Below, one piece after another: positions 1 through 11,378 of a stretch of 35,543 bases of DNA. The position numbers and the translations under genes were made by a program. Source of the DNA: Ichthyophonus hoferi (lineage: Eukaryota > Opisthokonta > Ichthyosporea > Ichthyophonida > Ichthyophonidae). Numbering within the stretch: the stretch's first letter is position 1; every line of letters begins with the position of its first letter. The notes beneath the pieces are model-generated. The model saw only the letters and a list, made by a program, of their open reading frames with translations. It did no database searches and was not told the DNA's origin. The stretch spans positions 16,818 to 52,360 of the forward strand of contig NAOQ01000280.1 of NCBI GenBank assembly GCA_002751075.1. The letters are read 5' to 3'.

Positions 1-496
1 TTTGAAAAGATAAAGTTAGCTAACAACTAATTTATATTAATTATTACCTTAGTTTTTAATTAAACATTGGGTAGCCTTATTACCTTTATTTTACCTTTGT
101 TTTGATTTTTATTCAATATTTTGCTGAGTCACATATTGAAGTTTAGAATTCCTATTTTGGAAATTAGAAGTATTACATCAAAGTGAGACCAAGGTAGCAT
201 ACAAAAAACTGGGCAACACCCATATATCACCTTAGCCGCCAGCTGCCAGACGTCAGATGCTACAACCTACAACAGAGCCAGAGCCAGAGCAAGCGGGAAC
301 ATTTAATATAGTTTGGTCAACTATCTTCCGTTTTTTACATTGGGTGCCATTTTGCTGTCACTTCTAAATTTCATCAGGAATTATCTGGTTCATTTAGTGA
401 GTCACATGCCTATAGCTAAGTAGTCATTATATTAAAGTTCTTTTCATGTTCATTTTTCATATTTTTTATGCCTAGATGAAATAATTCTCCTAGGCT
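1..496. other. AT-rich sequence, no gene seen
   Basis: No coding pattern stands out. A slightly GC-richer patch at about 225-300 contains GAGCCAGAGCCAGAGC, a short hexamer repeat. The end of this stretch leads into a polypurine run at about 493-505. Confidence 0.5.
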
Positions 497-530
497 AAAG
501 GGGAGTGTTCAAACAGGAATATTTAATCAA
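493..530 (+). other. possible polypurine tract and LTR start
   Basis: CTAAAGGGGAG is directly followed by TGTTCAAACAGG, the arrangement expected at the junction of a Copia internal region and its 3' LTR. It would belong to a plus-strand fossil lying mostly left of the window. This is a motif call only. Confidence 0.35.
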
Positions 531-599
531 TTCGGGTATTTCTTTATATAGCTATAAACATTTACTATTAATAGCAATTATTATTGAATATTATTGGAA

Positions 600-1200
600 A
601 TAGGACTAGTATCTGTTGTATCGAGTTCTATCTGACTGTTGGCATCATGTAGAGGGCAGGCTAAATCTTCAGATGACGACTCTTGAATCTCCCTCTGTTG
701 ATCAATGGATATAGTAGCATTTAGCTTTTTCTCGGTGATATATTGGATATGTAATAATTGTGGCTGGCGGTATATAGTTAAGGAATTATTATTATCTGCA
801 GAATCAGCACCAGAATAAAAGCACTTATATTAGTGGATTAGCTAACGAAGGTTCCAAATGAGGACAAAATAACATCATAGTGTAAGATCATCGAGGTAAG
901 ATCAGATAATTCCATATCATAGGTCTTGGTGACTTTTTGTGAAATTGCATTAGCCAATAAGGATCTTTACGATCAGCAATGTGGGTGTTAACCAAAAATT
1001 AACCCGCAATAAACCAAGGTCGGGAAAGTATGCAAACAACAAAAGCAAATAATAATGAACAAGGTTCTCAGCCGTCAATAATTTACTTTTCTATTTATGT
1101 GCTTTATGTTCTGCTTCATAATGTCTATTGTTGTCAAAGAAGTTGAAGTAGATAATCCAAATACTTGACTATATAGAAGGCCAACTACCTAAGTCTGGTA
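600..1200. mobile_element. rearranged LTR-like segment with small-ORF pieces on both strands
   Basis: 815-1115 matches, in the same direction, the plus-strand LTR-like leader at 26605-26910. 1121-1200 matches the start of the small frame that follows that leader. 600-806 matches the later part of the same small frame but on the minus strand. The two ends are thus in opposite orientation here, whereas they are colinear at 26912-27205. A fossil, broken and rearranged. Confidence 0.6.
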
Positions 1201-3990
1201 TCGACAAATCAATTTAACCTAGTTAAGAAAGTTATGCTATTAACTAACTAATGTTAAACCGAACCCAAAAATTGATTGATATCAGTAAAGAAGAAATATT
1301 GAGCGCTTTGGTTCCAACACACTCTCTTGGCCTGAAAACAGTCTATGCTATCATGTTCATATATTTTTTTTGGATGAAAGCAAGCTTCAATAAACCTTTG
1401 GCCACTTGGAAGGCTGGGTGAGCCATAGCTTTTGTCAAACAGTCCGCTGCTTGTGTGTGTCGGGACCTCTTTTACTTTGATCTTCCCATTTTCAATTGCT
1501 TCCCTAATATACCAGTACCTTGCTTTGTCTCGTTTGTTTGGGCTAACAGGCCTTCTCGCATAATCTCAAGGCACTCTAGTTATCCTCTAGAAGGTGATTG
1601 GCTGAGAGTCGATTCCTAAATAATCCAACAACGATGTGATGCGTGCATTGTTGAGGGCTTTGATGACTTACTTTCGGCTCGCTCTCCAAAGTAGGCAACC
1701 GATGTTGCTCTGATGTGCGGCTATGTCATAATATAGCAGTTTTCTTATTGAACTGGCTGTGTTGCCTTTCTTTTGTCTTGACCGTGACCGTAGGAAATTA
1801 TCAGTTCCTGGATGTATCCACGTTGAGAGAGCTTGATGCTCTTTGCTCAATTGTGTAGCCTAGGAAAATCGCTCGGAATCCACAGCTCTTGCTAGGAAGC
1901 GTTTCAGTAATGGCCTTGATCAGAGCATTATTATCATTGCGACCTTCCGACACTACTAGGAAATCGCCTACGTAAAGGCACAGGCATAAGAAGTTAGTGC
2001 TAGTATACCGTGGGAGATGTAAAGGCACAGGTCTTTCTCTGTGGGCCATAAAAAATTTTTTTCATGGAGACCGTACAAGCTACGCTTTGAGAAAGCAGAC
2101 CATCTCAGGATGGTCACTATCTTCCATCATTGGTGGCTGTTCCGTGTAAACTGGAGTTTTCACATATGCGTGTAAATAGGGGTCGGTGATATCTAGCTGT
2201 GTGATATCATATCCTCTAGCCTCGGCAATTCCTAGAAGAACTCGGACTGTAACAAAATAAGTTACCGGAGAGTTGATGTCAAAAAATCAAAGTCTTTCTT
2301 CCGCATTGAACCATGAGCTACCAGATGAGCCGTGATTAATTACTCGTCCCTCGTTGTCACGCTTACAATGAAACACCTAGAGACTGCGTAAAATGGTTTT
2401 TCCCTCTGGTCGAGGTACTAGGTCTCAAGTGTGGAAAGTGATGGTGATCATTTCTTGCTCCAGGGCTCCGATCTACTCCATTTTGTTGTGTGATCGCATC
2501 GTATGCTTAGCCCCATAGGGTAGATAGATCCCGGGAACTTCACAGTTTCCTGAAGTTGCCATTGCACTGTCAAATGTGCTTGAAATGGAAAAACAGTGTT
2601 CCCCATATCTTTTCCCACTGCGAGTAGTTAGTGGGAGATACTTGAAGCGATGATGTTGGTTGAAAGCCGTTTCTGGTCCGCTTCCGTAAATGTTTTCTCT
2701 CGGGCCTGGAAGGGACGTCTGTAAGGTCCTGTATAAAAGGGGATGGTGGGCTGGAGAACCAATCAGCGCTCTCTCTGAAGTTAATGTCATTGATGCAAAC
2801 GGATTTTCTAATTTGGAACTGTTTTTTGGAAAAGGATACAGTTTTCATGAAAAATGACGTTACGAACGGACGAAAACTTCTTTAGTTTCATAGTCAAGGA
2901 TCAGCTAACCACACAGGTTATCAGTGTAACTGAGCATGAACCGTAAGCATCCCCGAGGTAAGAATTTATCCTTTATCTTGATGTCGTCGAGGCGATAAAT
3001 GACTTTGCCGCCAAAACACGAAGACGCTCCATGGGGTGTAGAGGAACACATCATCCGAGACTGCCTTCGTTGGCAATGGGTTATGAGCGAAAATGGAAGC
3101 TCTAAGCGTATAGTCTCAGAAGTAATGTGAAATATTTGCATGGTTCACGGCGCTTCTACACATGATGATTTGGCGGTTCATTTTCTTAGGCATACCATTG
3201 CTTTGGGGTGCGTAAGGAAGCTTAGACTGATCCAAGGATTAAAAAACTGTTGTAGACGGCGTTGAGAGCAGTGCATCAATCTGTCATAACACGTTATTGC
3301 TAACGCCTGCGGATATATAACACTCCCTTTTGGGTGTATGGGCATTGTAGGTGGCCTTTGGTTTGACAACTTTGGTGTTGTAAGAGTCAGAAGAAAATGG
3401 CAGAGTATTTAGTGCAATGGATCTGTTAGGGAAGATAATATTTGCGTTCAGAAAATAGACATGGTCACTAAAAGATTTTCTTATAAGCAGAAGATCACCA
3501 TTAACTACGACCGTGATTAGATCTTCACAGAAAGTGGTTACGACTTCCTGGCCACGAAAAGATGGTATGGAGATTAGGTTGAAAGCAGTTGCACTAGAGT
3601 AGAGAAGGTGTTGGAGGACCAACCACATCATGTGTGATATTCCCAATCGTGGCCCTAAGTATGGTAACTTGTTGAGTGGCTGTAACCGTTTTCCAGTGCC
3701 TATTGTGATGGCAACATGTGCGGGGGTGAGGTCTTGGACTAGTTGACGATTGCTTCAAATATGAGGGCTGGCCCCACTATCAATAATGAAAGCATTTTGC
3801 GGCGGGACGGCATGGCGCCACGGTCGGAATGAAACTTACTTTATGTGGCGCACGTGGTATTGTGGTTTGGTCATTTCATTTCGAGTGCGATTTTTTTATT
3901 GCTCACATATTACGTATTGACAAATCAATTTATCTGGTTGAGACGCTATGCTCACTGCTCACGGTGAATACTAAGTATAAATCCAAGAGA
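1200..3990 (-). mobile_element. decayed Ty1/Copia retrotransposon A
   Basis: Minus-strand translation gives Copia parts in order: a protease-like DSGAS motif (about 3755-3797), a GAG-pre-integrase-like region (about 3284-3646), an integrase/RT linker (about 2473-2790), reverse transcriptase with a motif like FLCLCLYVGDFLVV (about 1800-2470), and RNase H ending in REAIENGKIKVKEVPTH (about 1360-1800). A polypurine run and TGTTGGAACC at about 1313 mark the likely 3' LTR start. LTR-like sequence is also seen at 3905-3990. The integrase is poorly visible. Old, with probably more than ten breaks; not functional. Confidence 0.8.
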
Positions 3991-4027
3991 TCATGTAAAG
4001 CACAATAATTAAGAACAAAACTAAGAA

Positions 4028-4580
4028 GATACTAAGAAAGCAAACAAGTTTGTTACTTTTGTCGTCCTTTCTTGATTTTTAAATGTTATAAAACAATAAT
4101 GGTCTTGATATTTTTGTCTTTATTGTAGTTAATAAATAAAGCACTTCTTTTTTACCTTAGAAAAAATAACTATATTGATATTGACATATCACTAATATTT
4201 GAATCCGATATATCTATATTAGAGGCATTAATTCTGATATAAATTACGCAGTATTTACATATCATATCATATCACGCATTTCCTATCCAGTTAACAAAAG
4301 TTGCTAAATAAGAGTGATAGTGTGAAGGTTTTACCTAAAAAAAAAACTATAAACAAATCATTAGATACTAAACAAGCAAATAATGTTATTTTATCAGCGT
4401 TTTTTGATTTATAAATATTAAAAAACAGTAATGATCTTGATCATTAACAATTGAATCCGACATATCTATATTAGAGGCGTTAATTCCGATAAGAATAAAC
4501 TTTAAGCAGTATTTACATATATTATCTTATGGCGCATTTCCTATTCAGTCAAAAAAAAAAAGCTAAATAATAATGGTGGT
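4028..4580 (+). repeat. two-copy direct repeat, diverged
   Basis: 4028-4323 and 4360-4580 share AGATACTAA, a TTTGATTT(T)TAAAT block, GATATATCTATATTAGAGGC-type wording, GCAGTATTTACATAT and GCGCATTTCCTAT-like ends. Unit 1 carries about 80 extra bases. No coding potential is seen. Confidence 0.75.
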
Positions 4581-5474
4581 GCACCCATATAACATTTTAC
4601 TTATAAAAAACAACAATTCAAAAAATCATTAATCTACCTGAGAAGGAAAAGGAATTTTAAGTCAAATCTCGCGTACTTAACCTTAAATATCTCGTGTTTG
4701 GGATCATGATATTATTGGTTAACCTTAGCAAACAATTTTATTGGGCCTACATATGTGAAGTTAATCCATATCTTAGCTAGGCTGAACATGAACGTAACCG
4801 CAAGTGAGATTTTACCCTTCCATAAAATATATTCATCAAAATTTCCACATAATATCTACATTTAGGTTATTGCAAGCATACCAAGAGAAAGAACGAATCG
4901 GACAAGCCTAAAAGAAAATAAATCTATTAGTCAGTTAACAAAAAAGTTATTATAGAAGTAACGAATCGGACAAACCAGTATAGCAGGTAGTTTAACATAT
5001 ATTTGGGTACCTTTTATGTTTCTAAGGGTTACCTAAATACCTTTCTGCCGTTAAAATGTTTTTATAGTATTTTTCTGAGTTTGAACACGTTTATGATTAA
5101 TAGAGTGAAAAATAACATGTACATGTTCATATTGGCGGACAGCAATAACGTAGTAATAATACTGATCAAAGATAATGTTTGGATTGATGCACGTTGATGT
5201 TAACATAACACTATAGCTGTCATGCAGGAAAGCAGATGATTTGTTTAAAGTATCAGCAATTGATTGCGGATTGACAGAGTGCAATTACTTCCATTCCGGC
5301 TTAGTGGTGGATTTTTACTGCAATCACATAGCTATTATTTTATTCACTATGCTATTATAGCACAAAGCATGCTGTGGTTGGTTTCAATTTTTATTGGCCT
5401 GGGCCAGGGAGGAAAAATTGCAATTTGTGACCATATAACTTGATCATGATTAAATTTAAACACCAATGACAGTC
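4581..5474. other. AT-rich spacer, no gene seen
   Basis: A short direct repeat, ACGAATCGGACAA, occurs at about 4893 and 4960. Open frames of 64 to 77 codons around 5003-5284 overlap on both strands and have background composition, so they are not called. Confidence 0.5.
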
Positions 5475-5651
5475 TTAACAATTTAGGTATAGATGGACAC
5501 ATGTGCCGATATGGTAAGATGACCAAAGAGATCTAGTTTTTTAGTTGTCAATAGAAATCCAGAGGATTAACAATTTAGGTGTACATGTGCCAATATAGTA
5601 AGATGACCAAAGAGATCTAGTTTTTTAGTAGTCAATGCAAATCTAAAGGAT
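5475..5651 (+). repeat. about 90-base tandem duplication, young
   Basis: 5475-5566 and 5567-5651 both start TTAACAATTTAGGT and contain AAGATGACCAAAGAGATCTA followed by GTTTTTTAGT. The high match suggests a recent duplication. Confidence 0.88.
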
Positions 5652-6070
5652 CTGAAACTAAGGCTATTTTAAAAAAATAACATATTGCGTGTTTTAGAGT
5701 TTTGAATAACCGCATATGGCAATTGCACATGTTGCATAAGAAATACAGGAAAGAAATAGCTTACACTGACAATACACAACCAATAAGATACTAATCGATA
5801 TTGATCAATTAGTAATTGATCAATTTGGACTCGATAGCAAAATGATTATAGCTCATGAGCCAATTAGATCTTTAAGAAAAAGCTCGTTGGTTAGCTGAAA
5901 CTAGTCGACAAATCATCAAAACAGTGTTTTTTGAGCGAAAAAAACATAAATAAGGACTTATACAGTAATAGAAAGAATGGCCGAATCATATACTGCTTTT
6001 GAGTCAAATGTAAAATTAATTATAGTTACAAAAAGTCATATTCCAAAAATTTATGTATATTTGTGTGTTT
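5652..6070. other. AT-rich spacer, no gene seen
   Basis: Contains a TTGATCAATTAGTAATTGAT inverted motif near 5801-5824. No gene is visible. It precedes a small LTR-linked frame and may be a heavily worn leader of it. Confidence 0.4.
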
Positions 6071-6075
6071 ACATT

Positions 6076-6272
6076 ATGTCTAGTTTCTAAAGAGGGTAAA
6101 GTAATTAACCCAGATCCCTAACTATATGGAAGGCCAACTAGTAGAGCCTGGTGTCGCTTCCCCTAATATTAGCGATACTGTAACCGTCTATCCGCAACTA
6201 CAATCAAATCGCAGTTACTACATATACAATACAGTACCTAGTAAGAAAGTAAAAGCTTCTACAATTCTTTGA
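6076..6272 (+). mobile_element. copy of the LTR-linked small frame
   Basis: The translation shares the GQLVE core and YYIYN-like wording with the frame at 26912-27205. No clear LTR-like leader is seen upstream. Treated as a broken retroelement piece. Confidence 0.5.
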
Positions 6273-6513
6273 ATAACAGGGTGAACCTGGGTAGGAATTA
6301 TCAAAAGTTTTGGTTTTTAGATTACCAGACCACAATCTGGAAATGAAAAGTCCTATCATCCCTGATTTTAGTCCGAATTCTAATAGTAAGCATAATTATT
6401 AGATAAAGGATGTTTCTCCTCGGAATTATTATTTTAAAACCACGCTTTTGACCACTTTATTTTATTTTAATAACATCCCAACGAGGAAAAACTGCAGCTT
6501 AATGTTTTCTTAA

Positions 6514-6765
6514 ACATTAGAAAGGAAATTACTTGCAAAATACTCAACTTAATTATCCCTTAATGGCGGTTACCTCACTCACTTACAGTATGGCTATTAA
6601 TAATCTCCTAAGACTAAATGTTTAAAGCCCAATGCTCAATACACATTAGAAAGGAAATTATTTGTAAATTACTATTTCCCTTAATGGCGGCTACCCCATT
6701 CACAGGATAGCTATTTATAATCTCCTAAGACCAAAATGTACGGTGGTTAACCCAATGCTCAACAG
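6514..6765 (+). repeat. about 125-base tandem duplication
   Basis: 6514-6642 and 6643-6765 each run from ACATTAGAAAGGAAATTA through CCCTTAATGGCGG and TAATCTCCTAAGAC to CCCAATGCTCAA. No coding likeness is seen. Confidence 0.88.
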
Positions 6766-7483
6766 TAAAAAGCTAAGATATTATATCTAATATTTTGAAG
6801 CGAATACAAGGTTGTTTGCTTTATGTGTAGCAAGGATACACCCAATCGCCAACTCGCACTCACCACAATAATGCTTGACTCGATTCTTCAAAACATTTTC
6901 ACTGTAGTCGCGGGACCTCTACCATTGGCTGATTAAAATTTGATTAATCTTGGATTGGCATTTAACACCAATAGATTCAATTAGCGATTTTTCTAGATTA
7001 CTAGATAATAATAAAAATTGATAAAAGTGGTAGTTAAAATCTTAATGTTCCTATCAGTAGTTGCTCTTTTAGTTTGTTGTATTGTATAGATAATACTCCG
7101 CAAATGCACGATCTGCATCAATTAGGTATCTGGAGTTAGGAGCTAGTTCATGCTATGATTGGCTAACACTGTTTAACATAATTACAGGCTTAATTAGGAT
7201 TATAGACCAACTCATTTTTATGAATATCCCAACCGCTTGTTTTTATGCATAGTCTATCATCAAATAAATAAATCTAGTTTGTCAATATGAATGCATGGAG
7301 TGAGCGCATCTTTGCCATTATCTAACCACCAACCCTATTCTTCTCATGTCTTCGACACGTGTGGTAAGATTTTGCAAAATGTTTAAATAGATATTCTAAT
7401 CTTTCCAATAATGTTTTGGTAGGCAAATAGATTTCATTCCAACATAAACCCTACCTTCCTTTCATTAGGGTAAGCGTCATCAA
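6766..7483. other. spacer with CCAAT-like motifs
   Basis: No gene is seen. Several ATTGGCT/CCAAT motifs occur (for example about 6924, 6953, 6968 and 7158), which could belong to the promoter of the possible first exon at 7484. Confidence 0.35.
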
Positions 7484-7515
7484 ATGGCAGGAGCTCAGAG
7501 AGCATTGCAAATAAG
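7484..7515 (+). CDS. possible tiny first coding exon
   Basis: ATG followed by ten codons reading MAGAQRALQI and then AG|GTAACT, a good donor. A purine-rich GAGAGGGAGA tract (about 7538-7577) follows in the putative intron. The upstream stretch has CCAAT-like motifs and an ACACGTGT E-box-like site at about 7354-7361. No continuing exon could be picked with confidence, so this is a hint of a gene start only. Confidence 0.2.
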
Positions 7516-8812
7516 GTAACTCCTAAACTCAAAGCGAGGGAGAGAGAGGTAGAGGGAGAGGGAGAGGGAAAGGAAAGTATAGGAATACCGTACATTAATA
7601 TGAATGTATAAAATTCATATTAGGCCTAAATAATATATCAAAAGAATTTTTGTCATGTGCTGTTTTTGTTTAAATATTCTTATCTCGTGTATATATGTAG
7701 ATTTCCTACTCTCTGATAGCACCAATAAAGTAGGTACTGGTTGCTTTCAACTACACCCGAGTCTAGGCAGTGTTCTTGGAATGACCTCATATAAAAGGCC
7801 ATATTTTTTAAATATATATATATATATAAATAAATGAAATTATGTATTAAAATATATTTAGATCTCAATTTTCTAAATAAATATATTAGAATGGCCAACG
7901 TTCTCTTTAGGACTCTATTATCGGTTTGCCCTGATAAAAAGAAAGATGATAGCCGTAATTGTCATTGGCTGACAAGCTTTGAAAATTAGCGCGTAGCTTC
8001 CCCATACGAGTTTTAATTGGAAATATGACCAATAAAAACTGTTCTATGCTATCTTTAAAACTATATTATTCTATTGGTTCCTAATTTGGCTATCGCACGA
8101 TGATTGGTGATGGTAAAAGCGATAGCTAAGAAATCGATAATGCAACTACTTGCTTTCATATCAAAGATTAGGCTAACCACAATGAGTGGGATGTTTGTCC
8201 AAGATTTAACACTAAGTTTTAAAACAATCCTGCAATGGGGTCTAGTAGTGATTGATTGAAAAAAAAAAAAATTTTAAGACCGTTCATCATATATTTATAA
8301 GTAATGCCTATACCTTGTGAATAATATATTAACGAATAAATCCATTTGTTTTAAAAAAAGCGGAAAAGCATTTCTTTTGATATAAGAAGTAATGTTACTT
8401 TTCAATGAAATTAATATAATATCTTTCAAAGCCATATTTTCATGTCAAATTATAGTCTTCTGAACACATTCATATTATGTACGCAGCGTATGGGTAAAGT
8501 CCGAGTAGCACGATATTGTACCATTGTATCCGTGTCAATTTTGTATCGTACAATAATATTTAGATTCGTTAGCGGGCGCTCAAAGGGAAAGTCCCATAGC
8601 TTCCGGGGAATCATCATAATTTAATCTTTTTTTTTTGACATAAATTCCTCACAGTGAATGAATCTAGTAGATAATATTCTTAATATAGACTAATACCAAA
8701 ATAATTCACCCTCAATTAAGGTAATTATGCAATAATACTAAAAAAGCTTTATCCAATTATATCTTAATATAAGCTTCCTATCACAAAATAATCATCCAAT
8801 CCGATTGGGTGC
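7516..8812. other. mostly non-coding; GC-richer patch at 8478-8610
   Basis: A GA-rich tract (7538-7577) and AT microsatellites (7812-7828) are present. The patch at 8478-8610 has an open frame reading MGKVRVARYCTIVSVSILYR and onward plus an ATTGTAC/GTACAAT inverted repeat, but nothing recognisable. TGATTGGT occurs at 8101-8108. Confidence 0.35.
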
Positions 8813-8937
8813 ATGATGACATATGCTGATGTGAATGTGGTAAAGCCGGCATCTATAATAACCAAAGTATCAGAGCCATTTCAGTTACTAGATCAATCCT
8901 ATTTAGAAGCACACATCAACATTTACAGGTTGACAAA

Positions 8938-9261
8938 ATGGGCTTCGGTGATACAGTCGTTGCTGTCAAGCCTGCCATGGACAATGCTTCATGGCAGCGT
9001 TGTTTATCTCGTATGAGTTTCGTAAAGAGATATAAGACCGAGTCTTTACTTGAACAACAGGGTATTCTTAAGTGTCAGCAACCACAACCCTCCTCTTCTT
9101 TGGAGAAGCCAAAGACAATCATACAAGTTGATCCTCTTTCTTCTTATTCTATAAGTTCATTTGAAAGCAGTTTATCCCGTGCTTCGAGCGAGGAAGATTT
9201 TATGACCATGACCCTTAGCTCCAACAAAAATGACGACTGTATGTTCGATATGGATGTATAA
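8938..9261 (+). CDS. hypothetical serine-rich 107-codon protein, possible 5' intron
   Basis: An ATG-to-TAA frame with visibly higher GC than its surroundings. It starts MGFGDTVVAVKPAMDNASWQ, has a basic stretch (RMSFVKRYK), a Gln/Pro/Ser patch and a Ser/Asp/Glu-rich tail ending FDMDV. I recognise no domain. A possible upstream coding exon is 8813-8839 (MMTYADVNV) with donor GTAAAG at 8840 and acceptor TTTACAG ending at 8928, giving an 89-base intron and an in-frame join through Val-Asp-Lys to this ATG; that would make 119 residues. A Copia gag fragment on the other strand begins right at its 3' end, so the natural 3' end may be lost. No poly(A) signal is obvious. It could also be a chance or retroelement-derived frame. 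Confidence 0.42.
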   Translation: MGFGDTVVAVKPAMDNASWQRCLSRMSFVKRYKTESLLEQQGILKCQQPQPSSSLEKPKTIIQVDPLSSYSISSFESSLSRASSEEDFMTMTLSSNKNDDCMFDMDV

Positions 9262-9720
9262 CCATAGTCGCAGTGATATTTAGAGCCTGGGCGTTTTTCC
9301 TTTGTGTTTTTTCCTCTTCGATGCCAAAAAATGATACAAGTACAGAGAGGATCTTTCGGCAAAGCGCCACAGCGTAACAACCACCCGTTGACTATTTGTA
9401 GAAGTATGTGCTACAGATCTGTTTGTATTTGCGTTTATTTGCAAGGAAAGCAGGTTCAACCTTAGTGGATAATAATGCAATTGTCATCCTATATATGTTA
9501 TCCACTTGGTTAAGTGGCTTCCTAACGTTATGGAAATATTAGTTCTTAAACGTAACATGACAATCTGCAGTAGTTCTATTGACTTGTTCATAGGCTTCTG
9601 GGTCTCCAATTAGTTTTAGATTCTTGCCTAGATAGATGTTTTCTTCTAGGTGCTGGAGAGTATTTCAATCCAGTTTATTAGGAACTAGCCAGCTCTTGGC
9701 ATAGTTCTTTTGCTGCCATA
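9262..9720 (-). mobile_element. Copia gag fragment with zinc-knuckle remnant
   Basis: The minus-strand translation around 9560-9610 reads GDPEAYEQV, as in element C at about 31330-31390. The block near 9262-9300 resembles the HCDY zinc-knuckle part of C. No LTR or pol adjoins it. A short, broken fossil. Confidence 0.6.
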
Positions 9721-10285
9721 GCAGTCTGCGGATTCACCCTCTTATGGGCGTTACTGCATGTACATTTATACATAATTTTAATTACTGCAAAGACAGTATA
9801 CCAGATCAATATACTAAGTCAATAACGTATCCTGTTGGGGTACATGACAGATGTATTGATATATAATATGAATTAAATAGAATACTATGGAAAAAGTGTT
9901 ATTGCGGTGTGATAATTCTTTTTTCAAAGTTAAAGCCAAATGACCTATCATTTGCAAGCACGATTGACATAACTTATTACCAAGAGATAATAATTTGATA
10001 TCTTTATGTGACGATTATAAGGAACATAAAGGATATTTGAATGTAGTTATTTTTGGTGGTAACTAGTTAATCGTAGAAATAAAATAAATAGCTACCAAGG
10101 AAACACCCATTTTTTTTATTGTTATCTTTATTAATATTTATTTTTTATTTTCTTGTTATGAGGCGTTAGTTGATTTTTATGTCTAAAGTTATCAAAATTT
10201 ATTGCTTGTGTGTGTTCGTTTTATGCGTATGTGAATACATATTCTTATACATACGTACATACATATATACATACACATGCATACA

Positions 10286-10320
<35 letters not shown>

Positions 10321-10704
10321 CAAGTTAATCTTAGATCTGGACAGTCATTCAGGGATTCGAAAACTGGTGTATCGACTGTGTTTTGGACGCCTTTAGTTAT
10401 TAAAGTTCAAACATTCAAATGAATTTCAATATTTTCTTACCCTAAGATATGCGAGAAAAAGTTTCTAAAATACTATTATCCAAACTACTTAAAAAACGTA
10501 CATATAGTAGATGTTTATCATTACAATACGTTGTGTATTGGTCAAGGCACAAGCTATATTGCTGTGAAAATGCTTACCTATTTACTATACCTATTTACTA
10601 GAGACAGCGATCGATCGCTGATTGTGTTGTCAAAATCATTATTATTAATTGGTGTTGCTATTATTATTAATAATAATATTATTGCTCTTATTTATTTATT
10701 TATT
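9721..10704. other. AT-rich spacer with microsatellites
   Basis: Holds an ACAT-to-AT dinucleotide microsatellite (about 10240-10318) and a perfect 16-base palindrome CAGCGATCGATCGCTG at 10605-10620. No gene is seen. Confidence 0.6.
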
Positions 10705-10709
10705 TATTG

Positions 10710-10710
<1 letters not shown>

Positions 10711-10775
<65 letters not shown>

Positions 10776-11292
10776 NNNNNNNNNNNNNNNNNNNNNNNNN
10801 NNNNNNNNNNNNNNNNNNNNNNNNNNNNNNNNNNNNNNNNNNNNNNNNNNNNNNNNNNNNNNNNNNNNNNNNNNNNNNNNNNNNNNNNNNNNNNNNNNNN
10901 NNNNNNNNNNNNNNNNNNNNNNNNNNNNNNNNNNNNNNNNNNNNNNNNNNNNNNNNNNNNNNNNNNNNNNNNNNNNNNNNNNNNNNNNNNNNNNNNNNNN
11001 NNNNNNNNNNNNNNNNNNNNNNNNNNNNNNNNNNNNNNNNNNNNNNNNNNNNNNNNNNNNNNNNNNNNNNNNNNNNNNNNNNNNNNNNNNNNNNNNNNNN
11101 NNNNNNNNNNNNNNNNNNNNNNNNNNNNNNNNNNNNNNNNNNNNNNNNNNNNNNNNNNNNNNNNNNNNNNNNNNNNNNNNNNNNNNNNNNNNNNNNNNNN
11201 NNNNNNNNNNNNNNNNNNNNNNNNNNNNNNNNNNNNNNNNNNNNNNNNNNNNNNNNNNNNNNNNNNNNNNNNNNNNNNNNNNNNNNNNNNNN

Positions 11293-11347
<55 letters not shown>

Positions 11348-11378
11348 TAGTAGTAGTAGTAGTAGTAGTAGTAGTAGC
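10711..11378 (+). repeat. TTA microsatellite with a 517-base assembly gap
   Basis: TTA triplets fill 10711-10775 and 11293-11345 on either side of an N run at 10776-11292. They pass into AGT triplets at 11347-11378. Long open frames here are only poly-Tyr/Ile/Leu readings of the triplet and are not genes. Confidence 0.95.
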
